Positions 18,872 through 28,025 of a DNA stretch of 64,000 nt are shown piece by piece. The stretch lies in NCBI GenBank assembly GCA_020633555.1, contig JACKDL010000001.1, positions 558,001 to 622,000 of the forward strand, read 5' to 3'. Under the pieces are notes generated by a model. The model did not search any database. It had not been told where the DNA came from and saw nothing but the letters and a program-made list of their open reading frames with translations. The position numbers and the translations under genes are program-made. The first letter of the stretch is position 1; each line of letters opens with the position of its first letter. Origin of the DNA: Myxococcales bacterium (GTDB taxonomy: Bacteria; Myxococcota_A; Bradymonadia; UBA7976; UBA1532).

Positions 18872-20658
18872 GGGGGGCTCCCTCCCTCATCCGGCAAGCG
18901 CTCGCCCGACTGCACGGCCCACAGGCGGGCGTAGGTGCCGCCCTGGGCGAGCAGCGCGGCGTGGGTGCCGCGCTCGGTGATGCGGCCGCCCTCCATGACC
19001 ACGATCTGGTGGGCGTGGCGGATGGTGCTCAGGCGGTGGGCGATCACCAGCGTGGTGCGGCCCTGGGTGATGTGGGCCAGCGAGCGCTGGATGGCCACCT
19101 CGGTCTCGTTGTCCACGGCGCTCGTCGCCTCGTCCAACACCAGCACCGGCGGATCCTTGAGGACCGCGCGGGCGATGCTCAGGCGCTGGCGCTGGCCCCC
19201 CGAGAGGGTGACGCCACGCTCGCCTACCTGGGTGTCGAAGCCCTGCGGCAGCGCCTGGATGAAGTCGCTGGCCTCGGCGGCGCGGGCGGCGGCGCGGACG
19301 GCGTCGTCGCTGGCCTGAGGTTGCCCATACGCGATGTTCTCGCGCACAGAACCGCTGAACAGGAACACCGACTGGCTCACGAGCCCGACGGCGCGGCGCA
19401 GGCCCTGCAGGTCGTGAGTGGCGATGTCGTGGCCGTCGAGGGTGATGCGGCCCTGCTGCGGGTCGTGGAAGCGCAGCAGCAGGCGCACCAGAGTGCTCTT
19501 GCCCGATCCGGTGGGCCCCACGATGGCGATGGTACAGCCGGCCGGCAGCGTCAGGCTGAAATCGCGCAGCACGGGATCCCGGTCGGGGTATGCGAAGGTG
19601 ACGCCCTCGAAGGCGACCTCGCCCTTCACATCGGCGGGCACCGCCTCGCCGCCCACGATGCGCACCGGCGTCTGGAGCAGGCCCAGGATCCGCGCGGTGG
19701 AGGCCATGGCACGCTGGTACTGGTCGAGGGTGCTGCCTAGCTGGGTCAGCGGCCAGAGCAGGCGCTGCGTGAGGAAGACCAGCACCGAGTAGGCGCCCAC
19801 GGCCAGGGTCCCCTCGCCCGCCAGCTTGCCGCCGTACACGAGGGTGGCGGTGAAGCCCACCACGATGGCCATGCGGATCAGGGGCACGAAGGCCGACGAG
19901 AGCTTGATGGCGTCGGCGTTGGCCGCCTGGTAGGCGTGGCTCAGCGCGCCGATGCGGGCCACCTCGTGGGCCTCGGTGGTGAAGCTCTTGATGGTCTCGA
20001 TGCCGCCCAGGTTGTTGGCGAGCTGCCCGTTGACCGCCGCAGCCTTCTCGCGCACTGCGCGGTAGCGGGGGCCGATGCGGGCCTGGAAGCGCAGCGAGCC
20101 CCAGAGGATGACCGGCACGGGCAGCATGGCCAGCGCCGCGACGCCGGGCGACATCCAGAAGAAGACGGCCGAGACGACGACGACAGTGGTGCCGATCTGG
20201 AGGATCTGGTTGGCGCCGCCGTCGAGGAACCGCTCGAGCTGGTTCACGTCGTCGTTCAGCACGCTCATCAGCTCGCCGGTGCTTCGGGCCTCGAAGAAGG
20301 CCATCTCGAGGCCCTGGACGTGGCCGTAGGCGTCCAGCCGAAGGTCGTGCTGGAGCTGCTGCGCCAGGTTGCGCCAGAGCACGCCGTACAGGTACTCGAA
20401 GACGCTCTCGAGCCCCCAGACGAGCACCGTCAGCACCGCCAGGGCGATGAGCTGGTGAAACAGATCCACCAGCCCGAAGCGCGCGAGCAGGGAGTCCTGC
20501 TTCTCGACCACTGTGTCGACGGCCATGCCGATGAGGGCGGGCGGTGCCAGGTCGAACAGCTTGTTCAGCAGCGAGCAGGCCGCCGCCAGGCGGATCCGCC
20601 CGCGGTGGCGCGCCGCGTAGCGCCAGAGCGCCGCGAGCGGGCGGTTCACGTCAGCCAT
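18868..20658 (-). CDS. ABC exporter, fused permease-ATPase (MsbA/MdlB-like)
   Basis: 596 residues: six-helix type-1 exporter membrane domain (residues about 20-320) and a C-terminal ATPase with Walker A GPTGSGKST, Q-loop, signature LSGGQRQRLS, Walker B PVLVLDEATSAVD and switch His in VIAHRLSTI. Works as a homodimer or heterodimer in the inner membrane. The substrate cannot be read from sequence; similarity to lipid flippases (MsbA) and to bacterial multidrug exporters is about equal. Translationally coupled to the YheU-like gene downstream, and 27 bases behind the P-loop/TPR protein gene. ATG start at 20658. Confidence 0.92.
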   Translation of the reverse strand: MADVNRPLAALWRYAARHRGRIRLAAACSLLNKLFDLAPPALIGMAVDTVVEKQDSLLARFGLVDLFHQLIALAVLTVLVWGLESVFEYLYGVLWRNLAQQLQHDLRLDAYGHVQGLEMAFFEARSTGELMSVLNDDVNQLERFLDGGANQILQIGTTVVVVSAVFFWMSPGVAALAMLPVPVILWGSLRFQARIGPRYRAVREKAAAVNGQLANNLGGIETIKSFTTEAHEVARIGALSHAYQAANADAIKLSSAFVPLIRMAIVVGFTATLVYGGKLAGEGTLAVGAYSVLVFLTQRLLWPLTQLGSTLDQYQRAMASTARILGLLQTPVRIVGGEAVPADVKGEVAFEGVTFAYPDRDPVLRDFSLTLPAGCTIAIVGPTGSGKSTLVRLLLRFHDPQQGRITLDGHDIATHDLQGLRRAVGLVSQSVFLFSGSVRENIAYGQPQASDDAVRAAARAAEASDFIQALPQGFDTQVGERGVTLSGGQRQRLSIARAVLKDPPVLVLDEATSAVDNETEVAIQRSLAHITQGRTTLVIAHRLSTIRHAHQIVVMEGGRITERGTHAALLAQGGTYARLWAVQSGERLPDEGGSPP

Positions 20659-20685
20659 GGGTGATCCCCTGCGGCGCTGGGGTGA

Positions 20686-23388
20686 TCAGTGCACCTGCTT
20701 CGAGGCGGTCTCGGCGGGCTGCGCGGGGTTGGCCCAGCGGGCCTCCAGCTCGTCCACCTCGGCCTGGGCCTCGGCCACCACCTGGGCGGGATCGCCCTCG
20801 GGCAGGGCGTCCAGCTTCCCGCGGGCCTGCGCCAGGGCGGCGTCGATGCGGCCGAGGTGCCCGGCCATGCCCACCTTCTCGGCGAACCGGCGGGCGCGGG
20901 CCAGCTCGGCCACGGCGCGGGCGTGGTCCCCCTGCCCCGTCACCGCCTGCGCCAGATCCTCATGCAGGCGCACCAGCGCGAAGCGGTCGCGGGCGCGGGT
21001 GCGGATGTCCACCACCTCCTGCAGCACGTGGCCGGCGTCGGTGAACTTGCCCTGGTCCAGCAGGCAGCGGCCCACCTCCTGCCAGGCGTCGGCCCACTGC
21101 ACGGCGGCGTTGGCCTTCTTGAAGGCGTCGGCCATGGGGCGCAGGCGCTGCTCGGCCTCGGCAGGCTGCCCGGCGCGGCGCTGAAGGCCCGCGGCCGCCA
21201 CCTCGACGATGTGCGCGGGCATGCGGGCCGCCTGGAACGCCGCCGCCGCCTGACGCAGCAGGTCCATGGCGGGCTCCAGCTCGCCCTGCTCGCCGTGCAC
21301 GAAGGCGCGGGCCATGCGCGTGGCCGCGGCGGGGCGCGGATCCCGGCTGGCGTCGGCGTCGGCGATGGCCTGGTCGAGAACCTGGCAGGCGGCCTCGATG
21401 TGGCCCAGTTCGTACTCCAACCGGCCGATCCGGAGCGCCCCCAGGGCCGCGTGGCCCCGGTCGCCGGCCTCGGTGAGGCTGGCCACCGCGCCGCGGATCC
21501 CGTCCAGCGCCGCCTGGGTGTCGCCTTCGAGGATCTGGGCCTCGCCGCGCAACAGCGCGATGCGCGCCTTGGTGCGCGGCGGGCCCTTCTCGCCCAGGAG
21601 CTTGTCGGCCAACTCAAACGCCTGCTGCGCGGGCCCGGGTAGCGCCAGGGCCAACCGCACCTCGCCCAGGCGCCCCAGGGCCTCGGCGGCGGCGCCGGGC
21701 CGGTTCAGGCGTTGGCCGGCGGCGGCCGCGGCCTGGAAGGCTTGATCGGCGAGCTGCACCTTGCCCGTGGCGCCGGCCACCTGCCCCATCTCCATGGCGG
21801 TGCCGAACAGGCGGGCCAGCGCCAGCCGGTACGGGGCCTTGGCGGTCAAGATGGGCAGCATGCGGCGGAAGCCCGCCTCGACACGCTGGGGGTCACTGGT
21901 GCCCAGCAGGAGCTGCTCGACCATGCGGGGCTGGCCGCTCATGCGGTCCAGGCGCCAGGCCACGTCGGCCACCTGCCACAGGCCATCGGCCCGGTACTGG
22001 TTCATCAGCGCGTCCCGCAGGGCGCCGGCGGCGCGGGCGCGGGTCTCGGCGTCCAGCTCGGCCGCCAGCGCCTGAGCCGTGCGAGCGTCGGCGAACCGGA
22101 AGACGGGGTGCAGGCCGTCGGGCAGCTCAGCCCACAGGGTCCGCGCCGAGGGCACCGCCCCGTCGCAGCCGCCCACCTCGCTGCCCTGCAGCTCGAACTC
22201 GTCGTCGTGCAGCAGATCCTCGATGTCGTCCTCGCTGAGCGACAGCAGCTTGCCCAGCGCGAAGCCGTGGAAGCGCTCGCCCTCCAGCGCGGCCTGGGCC
22301 AGGGCGGCGCGCGCCCCGGTGTGGGCGGGCACCTGGGCCGCGGGATCCGCGAGATCGCCGTGGGCCAGCCAGGCCTGCGCCGCGGCCAGCGCGTCTGCCG
22401 GGCGGGCTGCGGCTGCGGCCGCCGCCAGCAACTTCACCGGCTCGCCCTCCTGCCCGGCCGCCTGGATGAGCTGGGCCGCAAAGGCCTCGTCCAGGGGGGG
22501 CAACTGGATCTCGGTGAGCAGGCCGCGGTCCTGGGCGTCGCCCAGCAGCTCGTTGAGCGCCGAGTCGTCCTTGGGGTCGTCGGGCCCTGCCAGGACCAGC
22601 AGCGCGTTGCGCTCGGGCGCCGGCTCGCAGAACAGCGGCAGCCCGAGGATCACCGAGCGGCTCTGAATGTGGGCGTCATCGAGCAGCAGCGCCACGGGGG
22701 CCTTGTCGCCCACGCGACCCAGAAGGCCGATGCGATCTTCGCCAAAGCGCAGGTTGGGCAGCGCCTCGAGCAGCTTCGGCTCGATGGGGCTGCGCTTGAT
22801 CATGGGCTCGAGCACCTTGCCGAGCGTGTCGCGGGCCGCGGGCAGCACCGGCGGCACGAAGGCCAGCGCGCCGTGGGCCCCCAGCAGTGCCCGCCGGACG
22901 GCGGCGAGCATGGCCGACTTGCCCGGCCCCCGCAGCACCACCACCTGCACGCCCTTGCCGAAGCGCTCGACCGCCTGGGCCACGACGCCGGCGGGATCCG
23001 CAAAGGCCCACGGGCGGCTGCGGGCGGTGAAGGCCCACGCCTCGGCCCCGCCGATCCCCCCGAAGGGCGGCTTGTCGCCCGTCTTGGCCAGCTCGTCCAG
23101 CAGGGCCAGCCAGGCCAGCCGCAGCACCTGCTCGGGCAGCGGGCTCTCGGGGTGGGCGGCGTAGACGGCGTCCTCGACGCCCTGGGGATCGCCCCCCTCC
23201 AGCGCGGCGGCGCCGGCGCGGGTCAGGCCCTCGAGCAGGTGGCCGATGGCGGCGCCCGCCACGGCCTCGGGCAGCTCGAGCTGCACCCGGCGCACGGCGG
23301 CGTTCACCGCGGGCTCCAGGCGCTCGGCGCGGTGGTCGGTGCTGGCCTCGGCCAGGGTGCGAACGACGGCGGCGACGTCGATGGCCAC
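20686..23388 (-). CDS. Large TPR protein with a degenerate P-loop NTPase-like domain
   Basis: 900 residues from GTG 23388, which has GGAGG four bases upstream; the open frame continues further upstream only into the divergent interval. Residues 1-110 helical. About 110-400 resembles an AAA/STAND NTPase: a P-loop-like VLRGPGKSAML near residue 155 that lacks the first glycine of GxxxxGK(S/T), then a good Walker B VALLLDDAHI. About 480-900 is a long array of tetratricopeptide repeats (for example GRLEYELGHIEAACQVLDQAI and GRCLLDQGKFTDAGHVLQEVV). The layout recalls MalT/AfsR-type STAND sensors without an obvious DNA-binding domain. It probably acts as a cytoplasmic scaffold or sensor. Same strand as the ABC exporter, 27 bases apart, so likely co-transcribed. 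Confidence 0.75.
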   Translation of the reverse strand: MAIDVAAVVRTLAEASTDHRAERLEPAVNAAVRRVQLELPEAVAGAAIGHLLEGLTRAGAAALEGGDPQGVEDAVYAAHPESPLPEQVLRLAWLALLDELAKTGDKPPFGGIGGAEAWAFTARSRPWAFADPAGVVAQAVERFGKGVQVVVLRGPGKSAMLAAVRRALLGAHGALAFVPPVLPAARDTLGKVLEPMIKRSPIEPKLLEALPNLRFGEDRIGLLGRVGDKAPVALLLDDAHIQSRSVILGLPLFCEPAPERNALLVLAGPDDPKDDSALNELLGDAQDRGLLTEIQLPPLDEAFAAQLIQAAGQEGEPVKLLAAAAAAARPADALAAAQAWLAHGDLADPAAQVPAHTGARAALAQAALEGERFHGFALGKLLSLSEDDIEDLLHDDEFELQGSEVGGCDGAVPSARTLWAELPDGLHPVFRFADARTAQALAAELDAETRARAAGALRDALMNQYRADGLWQVADVAWRLDRMSGQPRMVEQLLLGTSDPQRVEAGFRRMLPILTAKAPYRLALARLFGTAMEMGQVAGATGKVQLADQAFQAAAAAGQRLNRPGAAAEALGRLGEVRLALALPGPAQQAFELADKLLGEKGPPRTKARIALLRGEAQILEGDTQAALDGIRGAVASLTEAGDRGHAALGALRIGRLEYELGHIEAACQVLDQAIADADASRDPRPAAATRMARAFVHGEQGELEPAMDLLRQAAAAFQAARMPAHIVEVAAAGLQRRAGQPAEAEQRLRPMADAFKKANAAVQWADAWQEVGRCLLDQGKFTDAGHVLQEVVDIRTRARDRFALVRLHEDLAQAVTGQGDHARAVAELARARRFAEKVGMAGHLGRIDAALAQARGKLDALPEGDPAQVVAEAQAEVDELEARWANPAQPAETASKQVH

Positions 23389-23533
23389 GCTTCCTCCAGG
23401 GGTGTCTGAGGCGGCGAACACCGGGTGGGCGGTCGCGCGCGGAACGGCTGGCACTACCAGAGCGGCGGGCGGGGGTGCAAGCGGCCCGCGGGCGCGGTTA
23501 GATTCGGCGGCCGAACGGCGTGTGGAGGGGCCC

Positions 23534-26500
23534 TTGGCCAGCACCGATCCCATCGTCCGCGTGGCCGTCGACACGGGCGGCACGTTCACCGATCTGGTGG
23601 CCCGTCGGGCCAGCGGCGCGGTGGTGCGCGCCAAGGTGCCGTCCACCCCCGACGATCCGGGTCGAGCCATTCTGGCGGCCCTCGCCGAGGTCGGCGGGGG
23701 CGACGGGGCGGCGCTGCGGCACGGCACCACCGTGGCCACCAACGCGCTGCTGGAGCGCAACCTGGCCCGGGTGGTGCTGGTGACCACCGCCGGCTTCGAG
23801 GACGTGCTGCGGCTGCGGCGACAGGCGCGGCCCGATCTGTATGCCCTGCATCCGGTGGTGCCCCCGCCCGTGGCGGCCCCCGAGGACTGCCTGGGAATCG
23901 GGGGGCGGCTGGGGCCCGGCGGTGTGCGCGAGGCCCCCCTGCCCGACCCCGCCGCCTGGGTGGCCAAGCACCACGCCCGGCTGGCCCAAGCCGAGGCCTT
24001 CGCCGTGTGCCTGCTGCACGCCTACGCCAACGGCGAGGACGAAGCAGCGGTGGGGGCCGCCCTCCAGCGGGCGTTCCCCGGGGTGCCCCTGACCCTCAGC
24101 CACCGGCTGGCGCCGGTGTTTCGAGAGTACGAGCGGGCGGCCACCACGGCGGTGAACGCGGCGTTGGCGCCCCGCATGGCCCGCTACCTGGATCGGCTGG
24201 CGGGGGCCCTGGGCGACCGCCCCGTGCGGGTCATGACCTCGGCGGGGGGGCTGATCCCGGCGGCCGTCGCGGCGGCCGATCCGGCCCACACGGTGCTGAG
24301 CGGCCCGGCCGGAGGGGTCCGTGGCGCCTGGGGCGTGGGCCGGCGCTGCGGGCGCGACCGCCTGCTGGCTTTCGACATGGGCGGCACCAGCACCGACGTG
24401 TCGGTGGTGTCCGGCGCGCTGGCGCCGGTGGACGACGGGCACCTGGCCGAGCACCCGCTACGGGTGCCGCTGCTGCCCATCGAGACGGTGGGCGCCGGCG
24501 GTGGTTCCATCGCCTATGTGGACGCTGGCGGTGCGCTGCGGGTGGGCCCTCGCTCGGCCGGCGCGGTGCCGGGGCCAGCCTGCTACGGCCGTGGCGGCGT
24601 CGAGCCCACGGTCACCGACGCCCACGCGGTGCTGGGACGCGTCGAGCACCTGCTGGGTGGGCACTTCACCCTCGACCGGCCGGCGGCCGAGGCGGCCGTG
24701 GCGGGGCTGGCGGAGGCGCTGGGGGCGTCGCTGGAGGCCACCGCCCAGGCCATCCTGGACGTAGCCCAGGCGGCCATGGCCCGGGCGTGCAAGCGCGTGA
24801 GCCTGGATCGCGGCGTGGATCCGCGCACCCTGACGCTGGTGGCCTTCGGCGGCGCCGGTGGGCTGCACGCCTGCGCGCTCGCCGACGAGCTGGGCTGCCC
24901 CGAGGTGCTGTTCCCGGCCGAGCCCGGGGTGCTGTCGGCGGCGGGGATCGTGGACGCGCCGCGGGAGGCGGCCGCCACCCGCTCGCTGTTCGCGCTGGAG
25001 GGTCCGGCCTGGGCGCACCTGGGCGGGGCCTGGGCTGAGCTGTGCCGGGCCGTCGAGGCCGAGCTGGCGGCGCCCGAGCGGGTGCACGGCTTCGTGGACT
25101 GCCGTTACACCGGCCAGACGCACCCGCTGGCGGTGCCGGTGCCCGGAGGCTGGTCGGGCGACGGGCTGCGGGCCGCCTTCGATGCCCTGCACGCCGCCCG
25201 CTATGGCTACGCCTTCGGGCCCGAGCGGCCCGTCGAGGTGGTGACCCTGCGGGCCTTCGCCGAGCAGCCTCCGCCAGCGGTCCCGGCCCCGGCTCCGGTG
25301 CCCGCCCAGGCGGTGACGGGCCCCGCCACCGTGGGGGCCTGGTCGGCGACCCTGTGGCTGCCCGCGGGCTGGTCGGCGGCGCGCCTGCCCAGCGGCGACT
25401 GGCTGTGCCGCCGCACCCAGGCGGCGACGGGCGCCCGGCAAGGCCCACTGGCCCTGGCCCTGGAGGTGCACCGCCAGCGCATGGCGGCCATTGCCGAGGA
25501 GATGGGGGCCACGCTGATGCGGGCGGCCTTCTCGGCCAACATCAAGGAGCGGCAGGACTACTCGTGCGCCGTGTTTGATGGGCAGGGCCAGATGGTGGTG
25601 CACGCCGCCCACATCCCGGTTCACCTGGGCAGCACGCCCCTCAGCGTGCAGGCGGCCATCGCGGCGGGTCCCATGCCGCCCGGCAGCGAGGTGATCCTCA
25701 ATGATCCCTTCGAGGGCGGCACCCACCTGCCCGACGTGACGCTGGTGCGGCCCGTGTACCTGGCCGACACCGATCCGGCGCCCGCGTTCTATGTGGCCAA
25801 CCGGGCCCACCACGCCGACGTGGGCGGCATCTCGCCGGGCAGCCTGCCGTCGCCCCGGCGGCCCGACGGCACGACCCGGGCGCTCACCATCGACGATGAG
25901 GGGCTGTGTCTGCCCCCGAGCAGATTGGATGAGGCCCTGCGGGACCGCTTTGCCGCCGCCTCGCGCACGCCGGACGAGCGCCGCGGCGACCTGCGCGCTC
26001 AGGAGGCGGCCAACCGCGTCGGCGCCGAGCGGCTGCGCGCGTGGGCAGCGCAGCAAGGGCTGGCGGCGGTCGCAGGCCTGAACGCGGCCTTGCTGAACTA
26101 CGCCGAGCGGCGGATCCGCGCCGCGCTGACCGCGCTGCCCGACGGCCAATGGCACGCGCTGGACCACCTGGACGACGACGGCCTGAGCGACACCCCTGTG
26201 CCGCTGCCCGTGACCGTACGGATCCAGGGCGACACCGCCGAGTTCGACTTCACCGGGGCGCCCGACGCCGTGGCCGGTCCCATGAACGCCGTGCGCGCCA
26301 TCGCGGTGTCGGCGGTGTTCTACGCGGTGCGTTGCCTGGTGGGCGCCGAGCTGCCCGCCAACGCCGGGCTCATGCGCCCCATCCGCGTGCTCACCCGCCC
26401 CGGCAGCGTGGTGGACGCGCGCCCCCCCGCCGCCGTGAGCGCGGGCAACGTCGAGACCAGCCAGCGCCTGGTGGACGTGGTGTTTCGCGCCCTGGCCCAG

Positions 26501-27019
26501 GTGGTGCCCGAGCGGATCCCCGCGGCGGCCAGCGGCAGCATGAACAACGTGCTGTTCGGCGGCACCGCCCCCGACGGGCGCCCCTTCGTGCACTACGAGA
26601 CCCTGGGCGGCGGGGCGGGCGGCGGGCCCGCGGGCGACGGTGCCAGCGCCATCCACGTGCACATGACGAACACCCTGAACACGCCGGTGGAGGCGCTGGA
26701 GCAGGCCTTCCCGGTCCGCATCGAGCGCTACGCCGTGGGCGCCCACCGCGCCGACTGCCTGGAAGGGGCCGCAGGTGGCGCCGGCGTCGTCCGGGCCTAC
26801 CGCTTCCTGACGGCGGCCGAGGTCACCCTGATCAGCGAGCGGCGGGCCAGCCGCCCCTGGGGCCTGCACGGCGCACCGGATGGAGAGATTGGCCGTAACC
26901 TGCTGATTCGAAACGGGGTCTCGCAGACGCTCCCAGGCAAGACCAGCCTGATCACCGAGCCGGGCGACGTCATCGAGGTGCACACGGCGGGGGGCGGCGC
27001 CTGGCGCCCGCCGGGGTGA
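23534..27019 (+). CDS. Fused hydantoinase/5-oxoprolinase (HyuA-HyuB)
   Basis: ATP-dependent hydrolase of a cyclic amide such as 5-oxoproline or a hydantoin. About 1,161 residues from TTG 23534, chosen because GGAGGGG (23524-23530) lies just upstream and the conserved VRVAVDTGGTFTDLV follows after six residues; GTG 23522 is the alternative. The HyuA half (to about residue 640) shows the actin-like phosphate motifs DTGGTFTDLV, GTTVATNALLER and DMGGTSTDVSVV. The HyuB half begins near 645 (HRQRMAAIAEEMGATLMRAAFSA...) and has the NDPFEGGTHLPD motif and GGGAGGG loop. Fusion of both halves is as in eukaryotic OPLAH and some bacterial 5-oxoprolinases; many bacteria keep two genes. A -10-like TAGATT at 23499-23504 is the only promoter hint. 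Substrate not resolvable from sequence. Confidence 0.9.
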   Translation: MASTDPIVRVAVDTGGTFTDLVARRASGAVVRAKVPSTPDDPGRAILAALAEVGGGDGAALRHGTTVATNALLERNLARVVLVTTAGFEDVLRLRRQARPDLYALHPVVPPPVAAPEDCLGIGGRLGPGGVREAPLPDPAAWVAKHHARLAQAEAFAVCLLHAYANGEDEAAVGAALQRAFPGVPLTLSHRLAPVFREYERAATTAVNAALAPRMARYLDRLAGALGDRPVRVMTSAGGLIPAAVAAADPAHTVLSGPAGGVRGAWGVGRRCGRDRLLAFDMGGTSTDVSVVSGALAPVDDGHLAEHPLRVPLLPIETVGAGGGSIAYVDAGGALRVGPRSAGAVPGPACYGRGGVEPTVTDAHAVLGRVEHLLGGHFTLDRPAAEAAVAGLAEALGASLEATAQAILDVAQAAMARACKRVSLDRGVDPRTLTLVAFGGAGGLHACALADELGCPEVLFPAEPGVLSAAGIVDAPREAAATRSLFALEGPAWAHLGGAWAELCRAVEAELAAPERVHGFVDCRYTGQTHPLAVPVPGGWSGDGLRAAFDALHAARYGYAFGPERPVEVVTLRAFAEQPPPAVPAPAPVPAQAVTGPATVGAWSATLWLPAGWSAARLPSGDWLCRRTQAATGARQGPLALALEVHRQRMAAIAEEMGATLMRAAFSANIKERQDYSCAVFDGQGQMVVHAAHIPVHLGSTPLSVQAAIAAGPMPPGSEVILNDPFEGGTHLPDVTLVRPVYLADTDPAPAFYVANRAHHADVGGISPGSLPSPRRPDGTTRALTIDDEGLCLPPSRLDEALRDRFAAASRTPDERRGDLRAQEAANRVGAERLRAWAAQQGLAAVAGLNAALLNYAERRIRAALTALPDGQWHALDHLDDDGLSDTPVPLPVTVRIQGDTAEFDFTGAPDAVAGPMNAVRAIAVSAVFYAVRCLVGAELPANAGLMRPIRVLTRPGSVVDARPPAAVSAGNVETSQRLVDVVFRALAQVVPERIPAAASGSMNNVLFGGTAPDGRPFVHYETLGGGAGGGPAGDGASAIHVHMTNTLNTPVEALEQAFPVRIERYAVGAHRADCLEGAAGGAGVVRAYRFLTAAEVTLISERRASRPWGLHGAPDGEIGRNLLIRNGVSQTLPGKTSLITEPGDVIEVHTAGGGAWRPPG

Positions 27020-27026
27020 GGCTCGG

Positions 27027-28025
27027 TCAGACCCGACACGCCGCCAAGGCGGCGTCGAACTCGGCCTGATCGAGGTCCACGCCGATGACCACCAGCAGGG
27101 TCATGGGGGTCTCGTCGGCGCGCCACGGGCGGCGCCGGGTCAGGGTGAACAGGTCGTGGACCCCCTGCAGCACTGCCCGGCTGCCGTCGGCGGCGTGCAC
27201 CAGGCCCTTGTAGCGGTACAGGTCGTAGGGCCGCTCGTCCACCAAGGCGTCGAGCCAGGACTGCAGCCGCTTCAGGTCGTGGGGGCCGGCGTCCACCAGC
27301 AGCAGGCTGCCGAAGGGATCGTGCTCGTGGGGCGGGTGGTCGTGGGGGGGGCCGTCCTCGTCCTCACCGTGGGCATGGATTCGGGCCCCAGGCAGCCGAT
27401 CCGCGTCGAACAACCCCTGCCCCAGCACCGCAGCGGCCGGCAGAGCCGCCTGCACCGTCACGTGCTGCGCCGCCAACGGGTTCACGGCCAGCAGCCGGGC
27501 CTGCAGGGCCTGGACTGCGGCGGCCTCCACCAGGTCGGCCTTGTTCACCACCAACACGTCTGCCAACGCGATCTGGCTCTGGGCCACCGGGCTGTTGCGC
27601 AGATCCACCGCGATGTGGCGGGCATCCACCACCGTCACGATGGCGTCCACGCTGAAGGCCACCTGCAGGTCATCGCCCCGGAAGAAGGTCTCGGCCACGG
27701 CGCCCGGCTCGGCCATGCCGGTGGTCTCGACGATCACCCGGTCGAAGGCGATGTTCCCCTGGGCGCGGGCTTCGAGCAGCGAGCGGAAGGTGTGGGCCAG
27801 ATCCACCTGCACCGCGCAGCAGATGCAGCCGTTGAGCTTGCGCACCATGCCCGGCGCGATCTCGTCCAGCAGCTCGCTGTCGATGTTGGCGGCGCCGAAC
27901 TCGTTCTCCACCACCACGGTGCGCTCGCCGCCGATCTCGGTGAGCACGCGGTTGAGCAGCGTGGTCTTGCCCGCGCCCAAGAAGCCCGTGAGCAGGGTGA
28001 CGGGAATGGGGGGCTCGGCGCTCAT
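27027..28025 (-). CDS. CobW/G3E-family metallo-GTPase (YjiA/ZNG type)
   Basis: 332 residues from ATG 28025, which overlaps the mutH stop (ATGA). G3E GTPase: P-loop LTGFLGAGKTTLLN, the zinc-binding CxCC motif in NGCICCAVQ, switch region ETTGMAEP, base-recognition NKADL, and a His/Asp-rich linker (AHGEDEDGPPHDHPPHEHD) before the C-terminal CobW domain. Members act as zinc or cobalt chaperones that load metal into client enzymes. Placed as the last gene of the trp-aro unit; no cobalamin genes are near, so a zinc-chaperone role is likelier than cobalamin synthesis. No Zur-like operator is visible, because it lacks its own promoter region. Confidence 0.9.
   Translation of the reverse strand: MSAEPPIPVTLLTGFLGAGKTTLLNRVLTEIGGERTVVVENEFGAANIDSELLDEIAPGMVRKLNGCICCAVQVDLAHTFRSLLEARAQGNIAFDRVIVETTGMAEPGAVAETFFRGDDLQVAFSVDAIVTVVDARHIAVDLRNSPVAQSQIALADVLVVNKADLVEAAAVQALQARLLAVNPLAAQHVTVQAALPAAAVLGQGLFDADRLPGARIHAHGEDEDGPPHDHPPHEHDPFGSLLLVDAGPHDLKRLQSWLDALVDERPYDLYRYKGLVHAADGSRAVLQGVHDLFTLTRRRPWRADETPMTLLVVIGVDLDQAEFDAALAACRV

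Noticed and set aside
27020..27026. Terminator between hyuAB and the CobW gene
   Set aside because: Only 7 bases separate the stops, and no hairpin with a T-run is present on either strand.
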